Shown here piece after piece: positions 1-11,169 of a stretch of DNA of 64,000 bases. The stretch's first letter is position 1; each line of letters starts with the position of its first letter. The translations under genes and the position numbers were made by a program. The stretch covers positions 31,837,857 through 31,901,856 of the forward strand of contig NW_022145604.1 in the NCBI RefSeq assembly GCF_000002235.5. The letters are read 5' to 3'. The notes under the pieces are model-generated. The model saw only the letters and a list, made by a program, of their open reading frames with translations. It ran no database searches and was not told the origin of the DNA. The stretch comes from Strongylocentrotus purpuratus (Eukaryota > Echinodermata > Echinoidea > Camarodonta > Strongylocentrotidae).

Positions 1-740
1 CCAATTTTTTTGGTCGTATTATATATTCAGAATGGTCTAATGAATATATGTAGTGAAAAAGAATGCTTAAATATGAATAATATATGATTTATGGGTAAAA
101 ATGTGATTTGTATGACTTAATTTGCATAAATTACCATAAATATGCAAATGAGTGAATTTTTCAAAAAATTGAAATTATCATATTATTCTATATACTTCTC
201 TTGACATGCGTGCAAATTTTCGCGGCGATCGGCTGCTTCGCTGCCGAGATCTTAAGGGGGGGGGCCATAATGGCACCCCCCCCCCCTCATCTGCATTGTC
301 AATATCACCATCACCAAAATTTGTATCTCTAATTACCTATCCGTTCTGCTTAATAAATGGGTTAATGTATTCATTGGCTTTGTCTGGGGCTGTCGTATTA
401 TCAAGTAATCTGCTTTAATAGATGATAGTTCTTCTTCCGCAAATAATTGTATAATAATTAAGGAAATGTAGTAATTATTGACACTTTATCATTTCATTTT
501 TAAAAATAACAATTGTTATATATATATTTGCTGATTTATGATTTGTTGTCAGAAAAGTACTTTGTGCACTTTACATTATTATTGTTATCGAAAAACAATG
601 TACTTACAAAGAAAAGAAAATCAAATATTTATATTCTGTTTTTTCACGTACATCATACCAAGGTATTTTTCTGCTCGTTTATGTTAATAACAGGATATAT
701 ATTGATCAGGCCTTTTAGATATTTTGCATGTATGAGGAGA
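1..740. other. AT-rich intergenic DNA, no gene seen
   Basis: No coding frame with recognisable protein content is present on either strand. The only striking feature is a G run followed by a C run near 248-287. Short frames here are low-complexity and lack any domain. Confidence 0.6.
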
Positions 741-945
741 AGCGATAGCTCAGTCAACAAAGCAGTTGTCTCCCAATCCGGTGACCCGGGTTCGAAACCA
801 AGTCGATGCGCTAGTGCCCTTTGGTAAGGCATTAATCCTCACTACCAGGTCCCTCGGAGAAGACCTAAAGCCGTCGGCCGTCTGGTTGCTTACTAACAAG
901 CATGTATGCGTTCTTAGCAGTCAGGTAAAATAACCACCACCACAT
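741..945 (+). repeat. tRNA-derived SINE, near full length
   Basis: The head looks like a tRNA: a D-arm-like box A (TAGCTCAGTC) and a perfect pol III box B (GGTTCGAAACC) near 790. After the tRNA part comes a unique body (AGTGCCCTTTGGTAAGG, then GCCGTCGGCCGTCTGGTTGC) and a tail of ACC repeats. The copy at 62,696 is about 90 percent identical over its body, and a much older relative lies inside the arms of the foldback at 55,094-56,026. Pol III-transcribed SINEs of this form are common in sea urchins. No clear target duplication was found. Confidence 0.85.
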
Positions 946-1867
946 AATTAAGATTGGTATCTTAATTATGGAAATTGATGCAATCCACATAATCTTTGGT
1001 CTGGAAGATATATGAACAAGATATTAGTTATTTTCTATTTTTATCATTGTTTGGTTTCATAGTCTGCATATCGTCATGTAGGAGGCCTACACATACAATG
1101 CTTGAGCACCATTAATAAATTATTTATTCCTTTTTAGAATATGCATCTAGCAATATCATTTGGTCATTATCTTAATTGTGAAAATTGATACAAACCATAA
1201 ATAGTAGTAAATGCCAATTGCACTATGCCACTACATGTACGTGTATCATGCCTTATGACTCAGGAAGAAGCCTTAACATCAATGATTTATCTTTGTGCAG
1301 TGTAAAATGTACAGAAAGATAATGCTATAGAGTGATTTTTACACTGTATGTCCATAGTCAGAAGGGTGTTAACTCTGTTACGCCTTTCTGGCTCCACGCA
1401 GAGGATATATCTTAACTGTGTATATCTTAAGATATATTTGTGTGATTCACACAAGTTATATTTTTGTTTGTATTATATTTTACCTTGAAACAATCTACCA
1501 ACATGTGCTAGAAATGTCCCAGACCATGTGTATTTGGATTTGATCTTGGGTGTGAAGAAATGATTAAAGAAAACTAAAACAATTTCTATTACATGTGTAA
1601 TACGATAGTTCGCCCCCCCCCCCCAACTAACCAAAAAGTGTGGGGAACGCATTTTTGCCCCCCCCCCCCCAAACAAAAACGCCCCCCTCCAAAAGAAATG
1701 AAGAAAAGCAGTAAAAGAGCGTGTGTGTTTTTTGTTATAGGGGTGAGAAGACATGAGCTCCCGAATGCTGGCGTACTGATGGGGGGGGGGGGGGGAGTAT
1801 TTCTTATTCTATACCAGTGATTTACAAATGTTGCTGAAATGACATGATTTTCCGGTATTTTTTCTCA
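946..1867. other. Intergenic DNA with poly(C)/poly(G) runs
   Basis: No gene is supported. Several C runs (about 1612-1690) and a G run near 1780-1795 produce proline- and glycine-rich open frames on both strands, which are homopolymer artefacts. Confidence 0.5.
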
Positions 1868-2760
1868 ATCTGACCGTAGTTAAATACCTAAAACCCCTGA
1901 GCTTCCGGGTGCTCTGCCCCCCCCCCTGACCCCACCAAGGGCCCTAAGGCGGTCCCCTGGATGCTCATCTGACCGTAATTAAATACCTAAAACCCCTGAG
2001 CTTCCGGGGGCTCTGCCCCCCGGACCCCACCAAGGGCCCTAAGGCGGCCTCTGGATGCTCATCTGACCGTAATTAAATACCTAAAATCCCTGAGCTTCCG
2101 GGGGATCTGCCCCCCGGACCCCACCAGGGCCCTAAGGCGGACCCCTGGGTGCTCATCTGACCGTAGTTAAATACCTAAAACCCCTCAGCTTCCGGGTGCT
2201 CCACCCCCCCCCCCCCCCGCCGGACCCCACCAAGGGCCCTAAGGCGGTCCCCTGGATGCTCATCTGACCGTAATTAAATACCTAAAACCACTGAGCTTCC
2301 GGGGGCTCTGCCCCCCGGACCCCACCAAGGGCCCTAAGGCGGCCTCTGGATGCTCATCTTACCGTGATCAAATACCTAAAACCCCTGAGCTTCCGGGAGC
2401 TCTGCCCCCCCCCCCCTCCCCGGACCCCACGAAGGGCCCCAAGGCGGTCCCCTGGGTGCTCATTTGACCGTAGTTAAATATCTAAAACCCCTGAGCTTCC
2501 GGGAGCTCTGCCCCCCCCCCCCCCCCTCCCCGGACCCCACCAAGGGCCCTAAGGCGGTCCCCTGGGTGCTCATCTGACCGTAGTTAAATATCTAAAACCT
2601 CTGAGCTTCCAGGGCCTTGCCCCCTGGACTCCCCGCCAATTAGTGACCTGCCAGTGTCACAAATAAGGTATCTTAAAATGCTTATCTGACCGTAATTTAA
2701 TTCCTAAAAATCCTGAGTTTCCAGGGGCCCAGCCCGTTGACCCCCTGCCGGACAGACCTT
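1868..2760 (+). repeat. Tandem array of ~90-110 bp units (array A)
   Basis: About nine units, each starting near CTGACCGTARTTAAATACC, then CTGAGCTTCCGGG, a C-rich run of variable length, GACCCCACCAAGGGCCCTAA and a GGATGCTCAT end. Unit length varies mainly because the C run varies. The last unit is degenerate and carries GCCAGTGTCA. The same unit occurs in reverse orientation at 6,610-7,010, so this array is one arm of a large inverted structure. Confidence 0.85.
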
Positions 2761-2799
2761 CTACGACACAGGAGCACTAAGGGTTACGACCGTCGCACA

Positions 2800-3500
2800 C
2801 AGACCGCCTTCGTTTCAATAAGCTTTTCGGTGAACGCGTACGTATAGTACGTAGATATTGCAATGCAATGCAAATATGCAATTTTCGTAGTGTAACCAAA
2901 TTTAATGCATAATGTCTTTGTGAAGTGCCTCGATACAAACTATTTCATTCATCTGATAAGAATAACAGTATTTCAATATACATAATTCAAACTGCATACA
3001 TAAGTTGTTGCCAGGTTTGACAAACAAGGGAGGTTTCGTAAGCTCAACGCGGATGGGGAATCTGCGGTTAGTGTGCAAAATCGGAAAGCTACTATAGTAA
3101 CAGCGGAATGACGGCTGAGCTACTGAAAGCGGTTTTTGGCAAAATCAATGACGCCCCAACTGAATAAAAAGCCAATCAGCGAGCTTGTACTAAAGATGGT
3201 ATGGACATTTTGTCGTTTTATAACGAAGGATGACGAATTTCAACGCGTACGGCTCTTCGGTGAGTTTTTATTTCGATTATTGTTTCTGAACTATAACAAC
3301 ATGAATATGGATATTTGTGCTAGTCGTGTAGTCCCGTCTGTACTGTATTGCGCGGCAGGGACTAGGCCATTTTCGTAATGTGATCAAATTTAATACATAA
3401 GTCTTTGTGAAGTTCCTGAATACAAATTATATCATACACCTAATAAGAATAATAGTATTTAATAGTCAGAATGCAAACTGGATGTATTAAAGCTTATCAA
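2800..3500 (+). repeat. Inverted-repeat arm, partly duplicated (segment C)
   Basis: The stretch 2,925-3,165 matches the reverse complement of 7,545-7,800, including AAGTGCCTCGATACAAA-like and ATCTGCGGTTNGTGTGCAAA segments. Part of it is repeated directly at 3,406-3,480. In both inverted copies a short frame reads FRKLxADGESAVxVQNR and then ATIVT and ends at the equivalent TGA. I do not recognise this peptide. It may be the remains of an exon or an element-encoded frame. Confidence 0.65.
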
Positions 3501-3589
3501 CACAAGTGTGGCTAGGAGGGATTATACCACACAGCGAGGTCACTGACAGGTGGCTATCTCATCAACTCAGCTCTCAAGTAACATAAGAA

Positions 3590-6450
3590 ATAGAGGATCG
3601 CGGAAGCTTTGACGTTTCATTAAATTATTAGAGAAAGAAAACGATTCGTTGTACCGTTCCCGAAAATAATCCTCGTCTGAATTCATTTTTTTTCCCTCCC
3701 GCGCGAAGCGTGGAAGTTTTTACATTTCATTTAATTATTAGAGAAAGAAGATGATTCGTTGAACAGTTCTCGACACTTAATCCTCGTCTGAAATCAGATT
3801 CCCCCCTCCAGCGCGAAGCGCGGAAGCTCTGGAGTTTCATTCAAATCATTAGAGAAAGAAGACGATTCGATGTACCGTTCTCGAAAATAATCCTCGTCTG
3901 AATTTAGTTTTCGCCCCCCCCCCTTCCCGCGCGAAGCGCGGAAGCTTTTACGATTCATTAAATCCTTAGAGAAAGAAGACGATTCGTTGTACCGTTCTCG
4001 CCTCTCAATCCTCGTCTAAATTCAGTTCCCCACCCACTCCCGCGCGAAGCGCGGAAGCTTTTACGTTTCATTAAATCATTAGGGAAACAAGACGATTTAT
4101 TGTACCGTTCTCGAAAATATTCCTCGACTGAATTTAGTTTCCCCTCCCCCCCCCCCCCCCCCACTCCCTCGCGAAGCGCTGAAGCTTCTTAGTTTAATTA
4201 AATCATTAGAGAAAGAAGGCGATTCGTTGTACCTCTGCGAAAAGAATCCTCGTCTGAATTTAGATTCCCCCCCCCCCCCCTCCCGCGCGAAGCGCGGAAG
4301 CTTTTAAGTTTCATTAAATCTTTAGGGAAACAAGACGATTCGTTGAGCAGTTCTCGATTCTTAATCCTCGTCTGAATTTAGGTTACCCCCACCCGCGCAA
4401 AGCGCGGAAGCTTTTATATTTCATAAGATTATGAGAGAAAGAAGACGATTCGTTGAACAGTTCTCGACTCTTAATCATCGTCTGAAATCAGATTCCCCCC
4501 TCCAGCGCGAAGCGCGGAAGCTCTGGAGCTTCATTCAAATCATTAGAGAAAGAAGACGATTCGATGTACCGTTCTCGAAAATAATCCTCGTCTGAATTTA
4601 GTTTTCGCCCCCCCCCCCCTTCCCGCGCGAAGCGCGGAAGCTTTTACGATTCATTAAATCCTTAGAGAAAGAAGACGATTCGTTGTACCGTTCTCGCCTC
4701 TCAATCCTCGTCTAAATTCAGTTCCCCACCCACTCCCGCGCGAAGCGCGGAAGCTTTTACGTTTCATTAAATCATTAGGGAAACAAGACGATTTATTGTA
4801 CCGTTCTCGAAAATATTCCTCGACTGAATTTAGTTTCCCCTCCCCCCCCCCCCTCCCCCACTCCCTCGCGAAGCGCTGAAACTTCTTAGTTTAATTAAAT
4901 CATTAGAGAAAGAAGTCGATTCGTTGTACCTCTGCGAAAAGAATCCTCGTCTGAATTTAGATTCCCCCCCCCCCCTCCCGCGCGAAGCGCGGAAGCTTTT
5001 AAGTTTCATTAAATCTTTAGGGAAACAAGACGATTCGTTGTGCAGTTCTCGATTCTTAATCCTCGTCTGAATTTAGGTTACCCCCACCCGCGCAAAGCGC
5101 GGAAGCTTTTATATTTCATAAGATTATGAGAGAAAGAAGACGATTCGTGTTACCGTTCTCGAAAATATTCCTCGACTGAATTTAGTTTCCCCCCCCCCCC
5201 CACTCCCTCGCGAAGCGCGGAAGCTTTTTAGTTTCATTAAATTATTAGGGAAACAAGACGATTTATTGTACCGTTCTCGAAAATATTCCTCGACTGAATT
5301 TAGTTCCCCCCCCCCCCCCCCACTCCCTCGCGAAGCGCTGAAGCTTCTTAGTTTAATTAAATCATTAGAGAAAGAAGTCGATTCGTTGTACCTCTGCGAA
5401 AAGAATCCTCGTCTGAATTTAGATTTCCCTCCCCCCTCCCGCGCGAAGCGCGGAAGCTTTTAAGTTTCATTAAATCATTAGAGAAACAAGACGATTCGTT
5501 GGACAGTTCTCGACTCTTAATCCTCGTCTTAATTCAGTACCCCCCCCCCTCCACTCCCTCGCGAAGCGCGGAAGCTTTTTAGTTTCATTAAATTATTAGG
5601 GAAACAAGACGATTTATTGTACCGTTCTCGAAAATATTCCTCGACTGAATTTAGTTTCCCCTCTCCCCCCCCCCCCACTCCCTCGCGAAGCGCTGAAGCT
5701 TCTTAGTTTAATTAAATCATTAGAGAAAGAAGACGATTCGTTGTACCGTTATCGAAAATATTCCTCGACTGAATTTAGTTTCCCCCCCCCCCACTCCCTC
5801 GCGAAGCGCTGAAGCTTCTTAGTTTAATTAAATCATTAGAGAAAGAAGACGATTCGTTGTACCGTTATCGAAAATATTCCTCGACTGAATTTAGTTTCCC
5901 CCCCCCCCCCCCCCTCCCTTGCGAAGCGCTGAAGCTTCTTAGTTTAATTAAATCATTAGAGAAAGAAGACGATTCGTTGTACCGTTATCGAAAATAATCC
6001 TCGTCTGGATTCAGTTTTTACCCTCCCGCGCAAAGCGCGGAAGTTTTTACAATTCATGAAATTATTAGAGAAAGAAGACAATTCGTTGTACCTCTGCGAA
6101 AAGAATCCTCGTCTGAATTTAGTTTTTCCCCCCCCCCCTCCCGCGCGAAGCGCGGAAGCTTTTAAGTTTCATTAAACCATTAGAGAAAGAAGACGATTTG
6201 TTGTATCGTTCTCGACTCTTAATCCTCGTCTAAATTCAGTTCCCCACACCCTCCCGCGCGAAGCGCGGAAGCTTTTACGTTTCATTAAATCATTAGAGAA
6301 AGAAGACGGTTCGTTGTATTGTTCTCGACTCTTAATCCTTGTCTAAATTCAGTGTTCCCCCTTCCGCGCGAAGCGCGGAAGCTTTGACGTTTCATTAAAT
6401 TATTAGAGAAAAAAGACGATGCGTTGTACCGTTCTCGACTTTTAATCTTT
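3590..6450 (+). repeat. Tandem array of ~115 bp units with a higher-order period (array B)
   Basis: About 24 units share CATTAAATCATTAGAGAAA, AGACGATTCGTTGTACCG, TCCTCGTCTGAATTTAG, a C run of variable length and a short GC-rich dyad (CCGCGCGAAGCGCGG) followed by AAGCTTTTA. Variant units recur in the same order about 694 bp apart (the CAGATTCC... unit at 3,795 and again at about 4,489), so a six-unit block has been duplicated. No coding content is credible. Confidence 0.9.
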
Positions 6451-6454
6451 ATCT

Positions 6455-7010
6455 GAATTTCAAAGATCTTCTTTGTCTGCTCCTTTTTCTTGCTACCTCC
6501 TCTTCCTTTTCTCTCCTCTCTTTCTTTTCTTTTTTTTTTTTTTGGCCGGCGATTTTTGGGGACCGCCCCATCGCCCCCCCCCTTCCTGGCTACGCGCCTG
6601 CGGTCAGATAAACACATTTTGATACCTTGTCCGACCCCGGAAGCTCAGGGGTTTAAGGCAATAAATTACGGTCAGATAAGCATTCAGGGGCCCGCCTAAG
6701 GGCCCCTGGTGGGGTCGAGGCGGTGGAGCCCCCGGAAGCTCAGGCGTTTAATTACAGTAAGATGACCATGTTTTGTTATACCTTTTTTTTTACCTTAATT
6801 TTGACACTGGCAGAACAATTTTTGGCGTGGGGTCCAGGGGAAAGAGCCCCCTAAATCAAGGGTTTCAGGCATTAAATTACCGTCAGATGGGCATCTAAGG
6901 GCCCGCCTTAGGGCCCTAGGTGCAATCCAGACGACAGAGAGGGGTTTTAGGCATTTAATCACGGTCAAATGAGCATATTATGATGCCTTATTATGTTTTG
7001 ACACTGGCAG
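6455..7010 (-). repeat. Inverted copy of array A
   Basis: After a pyrimidine-rich tract (6,480-6,600) ending in CTGGCTACGCGCCTG, three to four degenerate array-A units lie in reverse orientation (GGAAGCTCAGGGGTTTAAG, TTACGGTCAGATAAGC, TTTTGACACTGGCAG). These match the reverse complement of 1,868-2,760, including its degenerate last unit, so the two arrays face each other across array B. Confidence 0.8.
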
Positions 7011-7074
7011 CTAACTATTCTTTCTGTCTTAATGCTCTCTTTCTTTTTAATTTCTCTTCAATATACTTTTTCAA

Positions 7075-7520
7075 GAAAAGTGGGGGGGGGGGGGGGGGGC
7101 TCGAGGCTCCCGATCCACGCCGTACCTCGGTCCCTGACATGTAGGAATCTCAAGAATCATATATTCTTGTCTGGCTGTAAATTTAGGCATTTGTCATTTT
7201 CCAACAAACACATTATGTCATGCCAACATTATTTGTAATCCACCGTTATGGAATAAGAATGAAACCATGTCTGGATTTGATTCCAGCCCCCCCCCCCCCT
7301 ATCAGTACGCCAGTATCTCCTCTTTTCCTTTTTCTTTCCCTTTCCTTCCTTCTCTCTTATTTTTTTTTTTTTTGATTGGGGGGGGGGTGCAACAGGCAAG
7401 GCCCTTTCGCCCTCCCCCCGATCTCCTTCTTCCCCCATTTCTTTTCTTCTTCCTCTTCTTTCTTCCCGCTCTGCTCCCCCCCCCCCCCCCTGGATCCGCG
7501 CCTGGAAGGAGCAAGTAGCT
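7075..7520. repeat. Pyrimidine-rich low-complexity tract with poly(G)/poly(C)
   Basis: A G run near 7,082-7,099 and a C/T-rich block at 7,285-7,510 end in TGGATCCGCGCCTGG. A related end (GGCGCGGATCCAGA) occurs in reverse at 53,378, so this looks like a non-autonomous repeat with a GCGCGGATCC-type end. Frames here are low-complexity. Confidence 0.5.
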
Positions 7521-7544
7521 ACAAGTAGGACAGTGGGGCTTAAA

Positions 7545-7800
7545 TGTGGCAACAACTAATGTATGCAGATTAGATTCTGTCTATTGAAAAACTATTATTC
7601 TTATCAGGTGAATGAAATAATTTGTATCGAGGCACTTGATTCACTTTGGGCGTCATTAAGAACGCCCGTAGATTTGGCCAAAACCTTTCTGGATTTCAAT
7701 ACCTCAGTGGTCACCCCGTTGTTACTATAGTAGCTTCTCGATTTTGCACACGAACCGCAGATTCTCCGTCCGCGATGAGCTTGCGAAAACTCCCTAATAC
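7545..7800 (-). repeat. Inverted copy of segment C
   Basis: Reverse complement of about 2,925-3,165 with moderate divergence. It keeps the short FRKLIADGESAVRVQNR frame on the minus strand, with its TGA at the same place as in the other copy. It ends just before homology to the TRIM promoter unit begins. Confidence 0.65.
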
Positions 7801-7825
7801 GTGCGGGCTGACTATGACGGGCTCA

Positions 7826-7964
7826 ATCATCACACTTATGAGAAACAGACATATGGCTTCATGTGATTGGCTCATCATAGGTAAGCAGTGGGCGTAATAT
7901 AGGGCGATCACAAAAAAACTTACTTAACATATCTATATAAGGGGAACCTTTGTTAGGACAGCTC
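7826..7964 (+). promoter_or_regulatory. TRIM gene 1 core promoter
   Basis: This block is conserved at 45,731 and 58,150. It holds TGATTGGCTCAT (an inverted CCAAT box) near 7,863 and a clean TATA box (CTATATAAGG, 7,933-7,942). About 30 bp downstream comes an initiator-like TCATTGTCGTCAG. Of the three related copies this is the only one with an intact TATA box. The assignment to TRIM gene 1 is inferred from exon order and from the linked copy upstream of gene 3. Confidence 0.55.
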
Positions 7965-8037
7965 ATTGTCGTCAGTTCTACCCATCAACCAAACATCGTT
8001 TTCTCATTGTCAGACGTACTATGGACGAGTGATTCGG
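7965..8037 (+). other. TRIM gene 1, putative non-coding exon 1
   Basis: The segment from the inferred start site to GATTCGG is followed by a consensus donor GTAAGC at 8,038. It is conserved at 45,841-45,917 and 58,325-58,403. No ATG-led frame extends through it, so it is probably 5' UTR. The exact start is a guess from the distance to the TATA box. Confidence 0.5.
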
Positions 8038-8189
8038 GTAAGCTTGAGGGAATTTTTATGTCTGGAATAGTACCCTTGTGTTAGAGTTTTATTCAATAAT
8101 ATCAATTTCTATGTTATATCAGATTTCTAACAATTTTGCCACTACGAGTTAACGTAATAAATTGTTATTCTGCTGCTAGCACATACAGG

Positions 8190-9965
8190 TCAAGTGGCGT
8201 AGCGTTGGCTTAATGGTCAATGGAAAGGGAAGCACTAGGCTTTAGCCTTATAGATTTTGTTATTGTCACGGCACACTTTAAGGAAAAGAAATTGATGTTA
8301 TTCCATCACCATTTTGTTATATAATCAAATTTCTTCTTGTGGCACCCCTAGATATGTTTTGCGGCTGCCCAGTGTCATACCCGTATATGGAAATTGGTGC
8401 AAGCTTGCCACAAACTTGCAGTGGAAGCCTGCTGCGAGCTTTTTTCAAGCTTTTGACTAGCTTGCACTGTCCTAAAAATGTAAATGAGGTTATCTGTCAG
8501 CCAATCAGGATAGAGGAAATGTATTTGCAGGTCAAACAGTTCAAGCTTGGGCAGCATTTCATATATTTCGTGCAGATTTTTCCTATGTTTCACCTCTTTT
8601 TTTCCTATTAAAGCATGCTGAGGGCCTTTTTCAAAGGTATAATGCACTATATAAGATTTGTATTATTTTATTATTATGTGTGTATATGGCCATAAAATGA
8701 TTCCCTGTTTTAGACCTCATTACCAAAGAATCATAGGTTTTGAGATAGTTATTAACCAATAAAAGTGTGCATAAACTTTTGTGATGTATGTTTACAGTAG
8801 CAATAATTTAGTCATATATGGGGTTTAGTCCATAGCATATGACATACACAAAAGTAATCTGTACCATGCAAATGAGATTATGCCAATACTCAAACAACAG
8901 TTTGAAAATATTTGTTAAATATTTGCAACATTTCATTTTTGGCAATAATTTAAGACATTTTTAAGAAGCTGTGTAACTAGCAACCTTGTGACAAGCTTGC
9001 AGGGTTAACAAATTGCAAATGAGGCAGCTTTTCAGCCATCAGAAAAGAGAACAGTGCAAGTTCATGCAAATTCGCAAGCTTCTTTATAATTTTCCTGCAT
9101 TTCTTTCTTTTGTTTCATCTTTTTGCTCTTATTAAAGCATGTTGAGAGCCTTTTCCGAAGGTATAATACGTTATTAAAGATCTGTATTATTATTATAATT
9201 AGATGTGTATATGACTATTTAATGATTCCTTAATTTATACCTCATTAGCAAAGCCTCAAAGGTTTTGAGAAAAATATCGACCAATGAAATTGTGCATTCA
9301 TTTATGAAATTTTGTGCTGTATGTTTACAGTGACAATAATTTGGTCATAGATGGGGTTAAGTCCATAGCATATGGTATACACAAAGTACACTGTACTGTG
9401 CAGGTGAGATTATGCAAATACTCGAAAAACAGTTTTAAAATATTTGTTAAATATTTGCAACATTTAATTTTTTGTAATAATTTAAGACATTTTTATAGAA
9501 GTTCATATATTTTGAATATAAAAAAAACTGTAATATAACAACTAAACAGCGGGCAATTTGTGTCACTCATTTGATTTATTTGTATTATGTGTACATGGTT
9601 GTGTAAAAGGTTGGCCAGACTCTTGGCCTGCAAGCTAACTAGATCTTGAAATTGCACCCTGCAAGCTTGCTCTTACCTGTATACGTTTGCGGCAAACTTG
9701 TAAGAGCTTCAGATTGTGTATCTGCCAGCTATTCTGTTTGCCTGCATGCTTGCAAGAGTTTAAGTTTGGGGCCCTACAAGCTACCGGTACGCAAGCATGC
9801 TGCAATCTAGTAAGCAGTTTTGCGAAGAATTAGTTATGATTAATTTTTGTTATTTATTCTCAAAAAAAGAAAAATTTCTTATGGAAATGCTCTACTTATC
9901 TTAATACCTATCATACTGATCCTATTTCACAAATTAATGAAGAAGAACAGTCGGGGACGCCACTG
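8190..9965 (+). mobile_element. Non-autonomous DNA element in gene 1 intron 1
   Basis: The paralogous introns at 46,080 and 58,565 run straight from a TTATTAG-like site into GTCAAATACGCC, whereas here about 1.8 kb intervenes. The ends are CAAGTGGCGTAGCG at the left and GACGCCACTGAG at the right, an imperfect AGTGGCGT inverted terminus. The interior has no transposase frame. It is rich in GCAAGCTTGC-like palindromes and contains a 524-bp direct duplication. The family is not identified. Confidence 0.5.
8400..9510 (+). repeat. Two direct copies of a ~520-bp segment
   Basis: AAGCATGCTGAGGGCCTTTT at 8,612 and AAGCATGTTGAGAGCC at 9,136 begin long parallel stretches at roughly 80 percent identity, including TATTTGTTAAATATTTGCAA and TAATTTAAGACATTTTTA in both. 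The period is about 524 bp. It lies inside the preceding element. Confidence 0.8.
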
Positions 9966-11150
9966 AGTACGTCAAATACGCCTAAATGTTTTCTGCGTTT
10001 GTAAAAGGATCATCATGGTCATATGAAACCCTATTTAAGAGTTTTGCCTTTATTTATGCACAATACCAAGGAGCTAAAAATCGAACTGTTATTAACAGTG
10101 TACAGATAATAACTTGTCAACTATTTATATGAGTACTGATTGGGTAGGCCCTATTGTGCCTTGCCTAAGTGAATAAACGGGATATGAACTTTATGTCAAC
10201 CACATAATATACTCAGTCTGTTCTTTAAAACTACTGACAAAAATACTCATCCAGGAGTTCCCAGCATATCTCTAAATCTACAATGTATGCAATGGTCGAA
10301 TATATGTTTTGTATAGAGCTCCACACATTTTCGTATATATACTGCATTGATTTAGAATATGTCATACGCTTTGAGATTTGTGTATGTTGGTATCAGTGTA
10401 TATTTAATATCTATTGTTTCAACCTTGAAGCATCTGCTATCAACACAACATAACACAATACCCAGCGCTATTTTCCCAGCTATATATCTACAGGCAAACC
10501 AAACAATGCAATATCGACACAACAGCTTGCACAATAACCCACTTATAGGCAAGCCCCGAACTTAACTATCATATTTATTTTATTAGGATTAGGATATCAA
10601 GAGACACTGTTTTATGGCAGTTACTTAATCGATCCAGAAGTTATTATCAATTGTGCGTTAAAGATTAAGTTGAGTTCTGGTCATGCGATTGCATTGTGAA
10701 AGAAACGGTGTGGAATCGACCAGAAAAAGTTGATCATCTAGCATATAAGAATTTGTGTGTATTGCAAGGTTCTGGAATCATCAAAATGTTAAGAAATTTG
10801 GCCAAGTCTTGGTAAAGTTACAAACACTGTACAAAGAAAGATGTATATGGGACTACATGAACACGTGGCGTAAAAATCCTACCCTGGAGTTTTACGATGT
10901 TACATTACATATTTAGAATATGAAGGCATTTGAAGAGCCATGCTTTTCAGAGAACATGTCTTATCGGATGTTCTTCCACACTTGCATAATAAAAATGATA
11001 ACGCTCACAAATTATTTTTCACCTCTTCCCAAAACTCAACCTTCTCTTTAAGTATGAATTTTGAGGGCGTGTAAAAGCAAAGAGCTTGAAACTAACATTA
11101 TTTGTTTCTGCATCTTAGTCTGTTAAATAAAATAAAACTGAATTCACTCA
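9800..11150 (+). repeat. Intronic segment repeated at 15.3-16.3 kb
   Basis: AGTAAGCAGTTTTGCGAAG (9,809), GTACGTCAAATACGCC (9,968) and TTTAGAATATGAAGGCA with AGAGCCATGCTTTTCAG (about 10,913-10,950) all recur at 15.3-16.3 kb. The order of blocks differs between the two places, so this is not a simple tandem duplication. Nothing coding was recognised. Confidence 0.65.
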
Positions 11151-11169
11151 TCTAAGGAACTCAAATTTG

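Noticed and set aside
741-815. A functional tRNA gene
   Set aside because: The tRNA-like part lacks a proper acceptor stem pair and continues into a SINE body shared with the copy at 62,696.
7229-7555. Lys/Arg/Gly-rich minus-strand frames
   Set aside because: Readings of a C/T-rich low-complexity tract.
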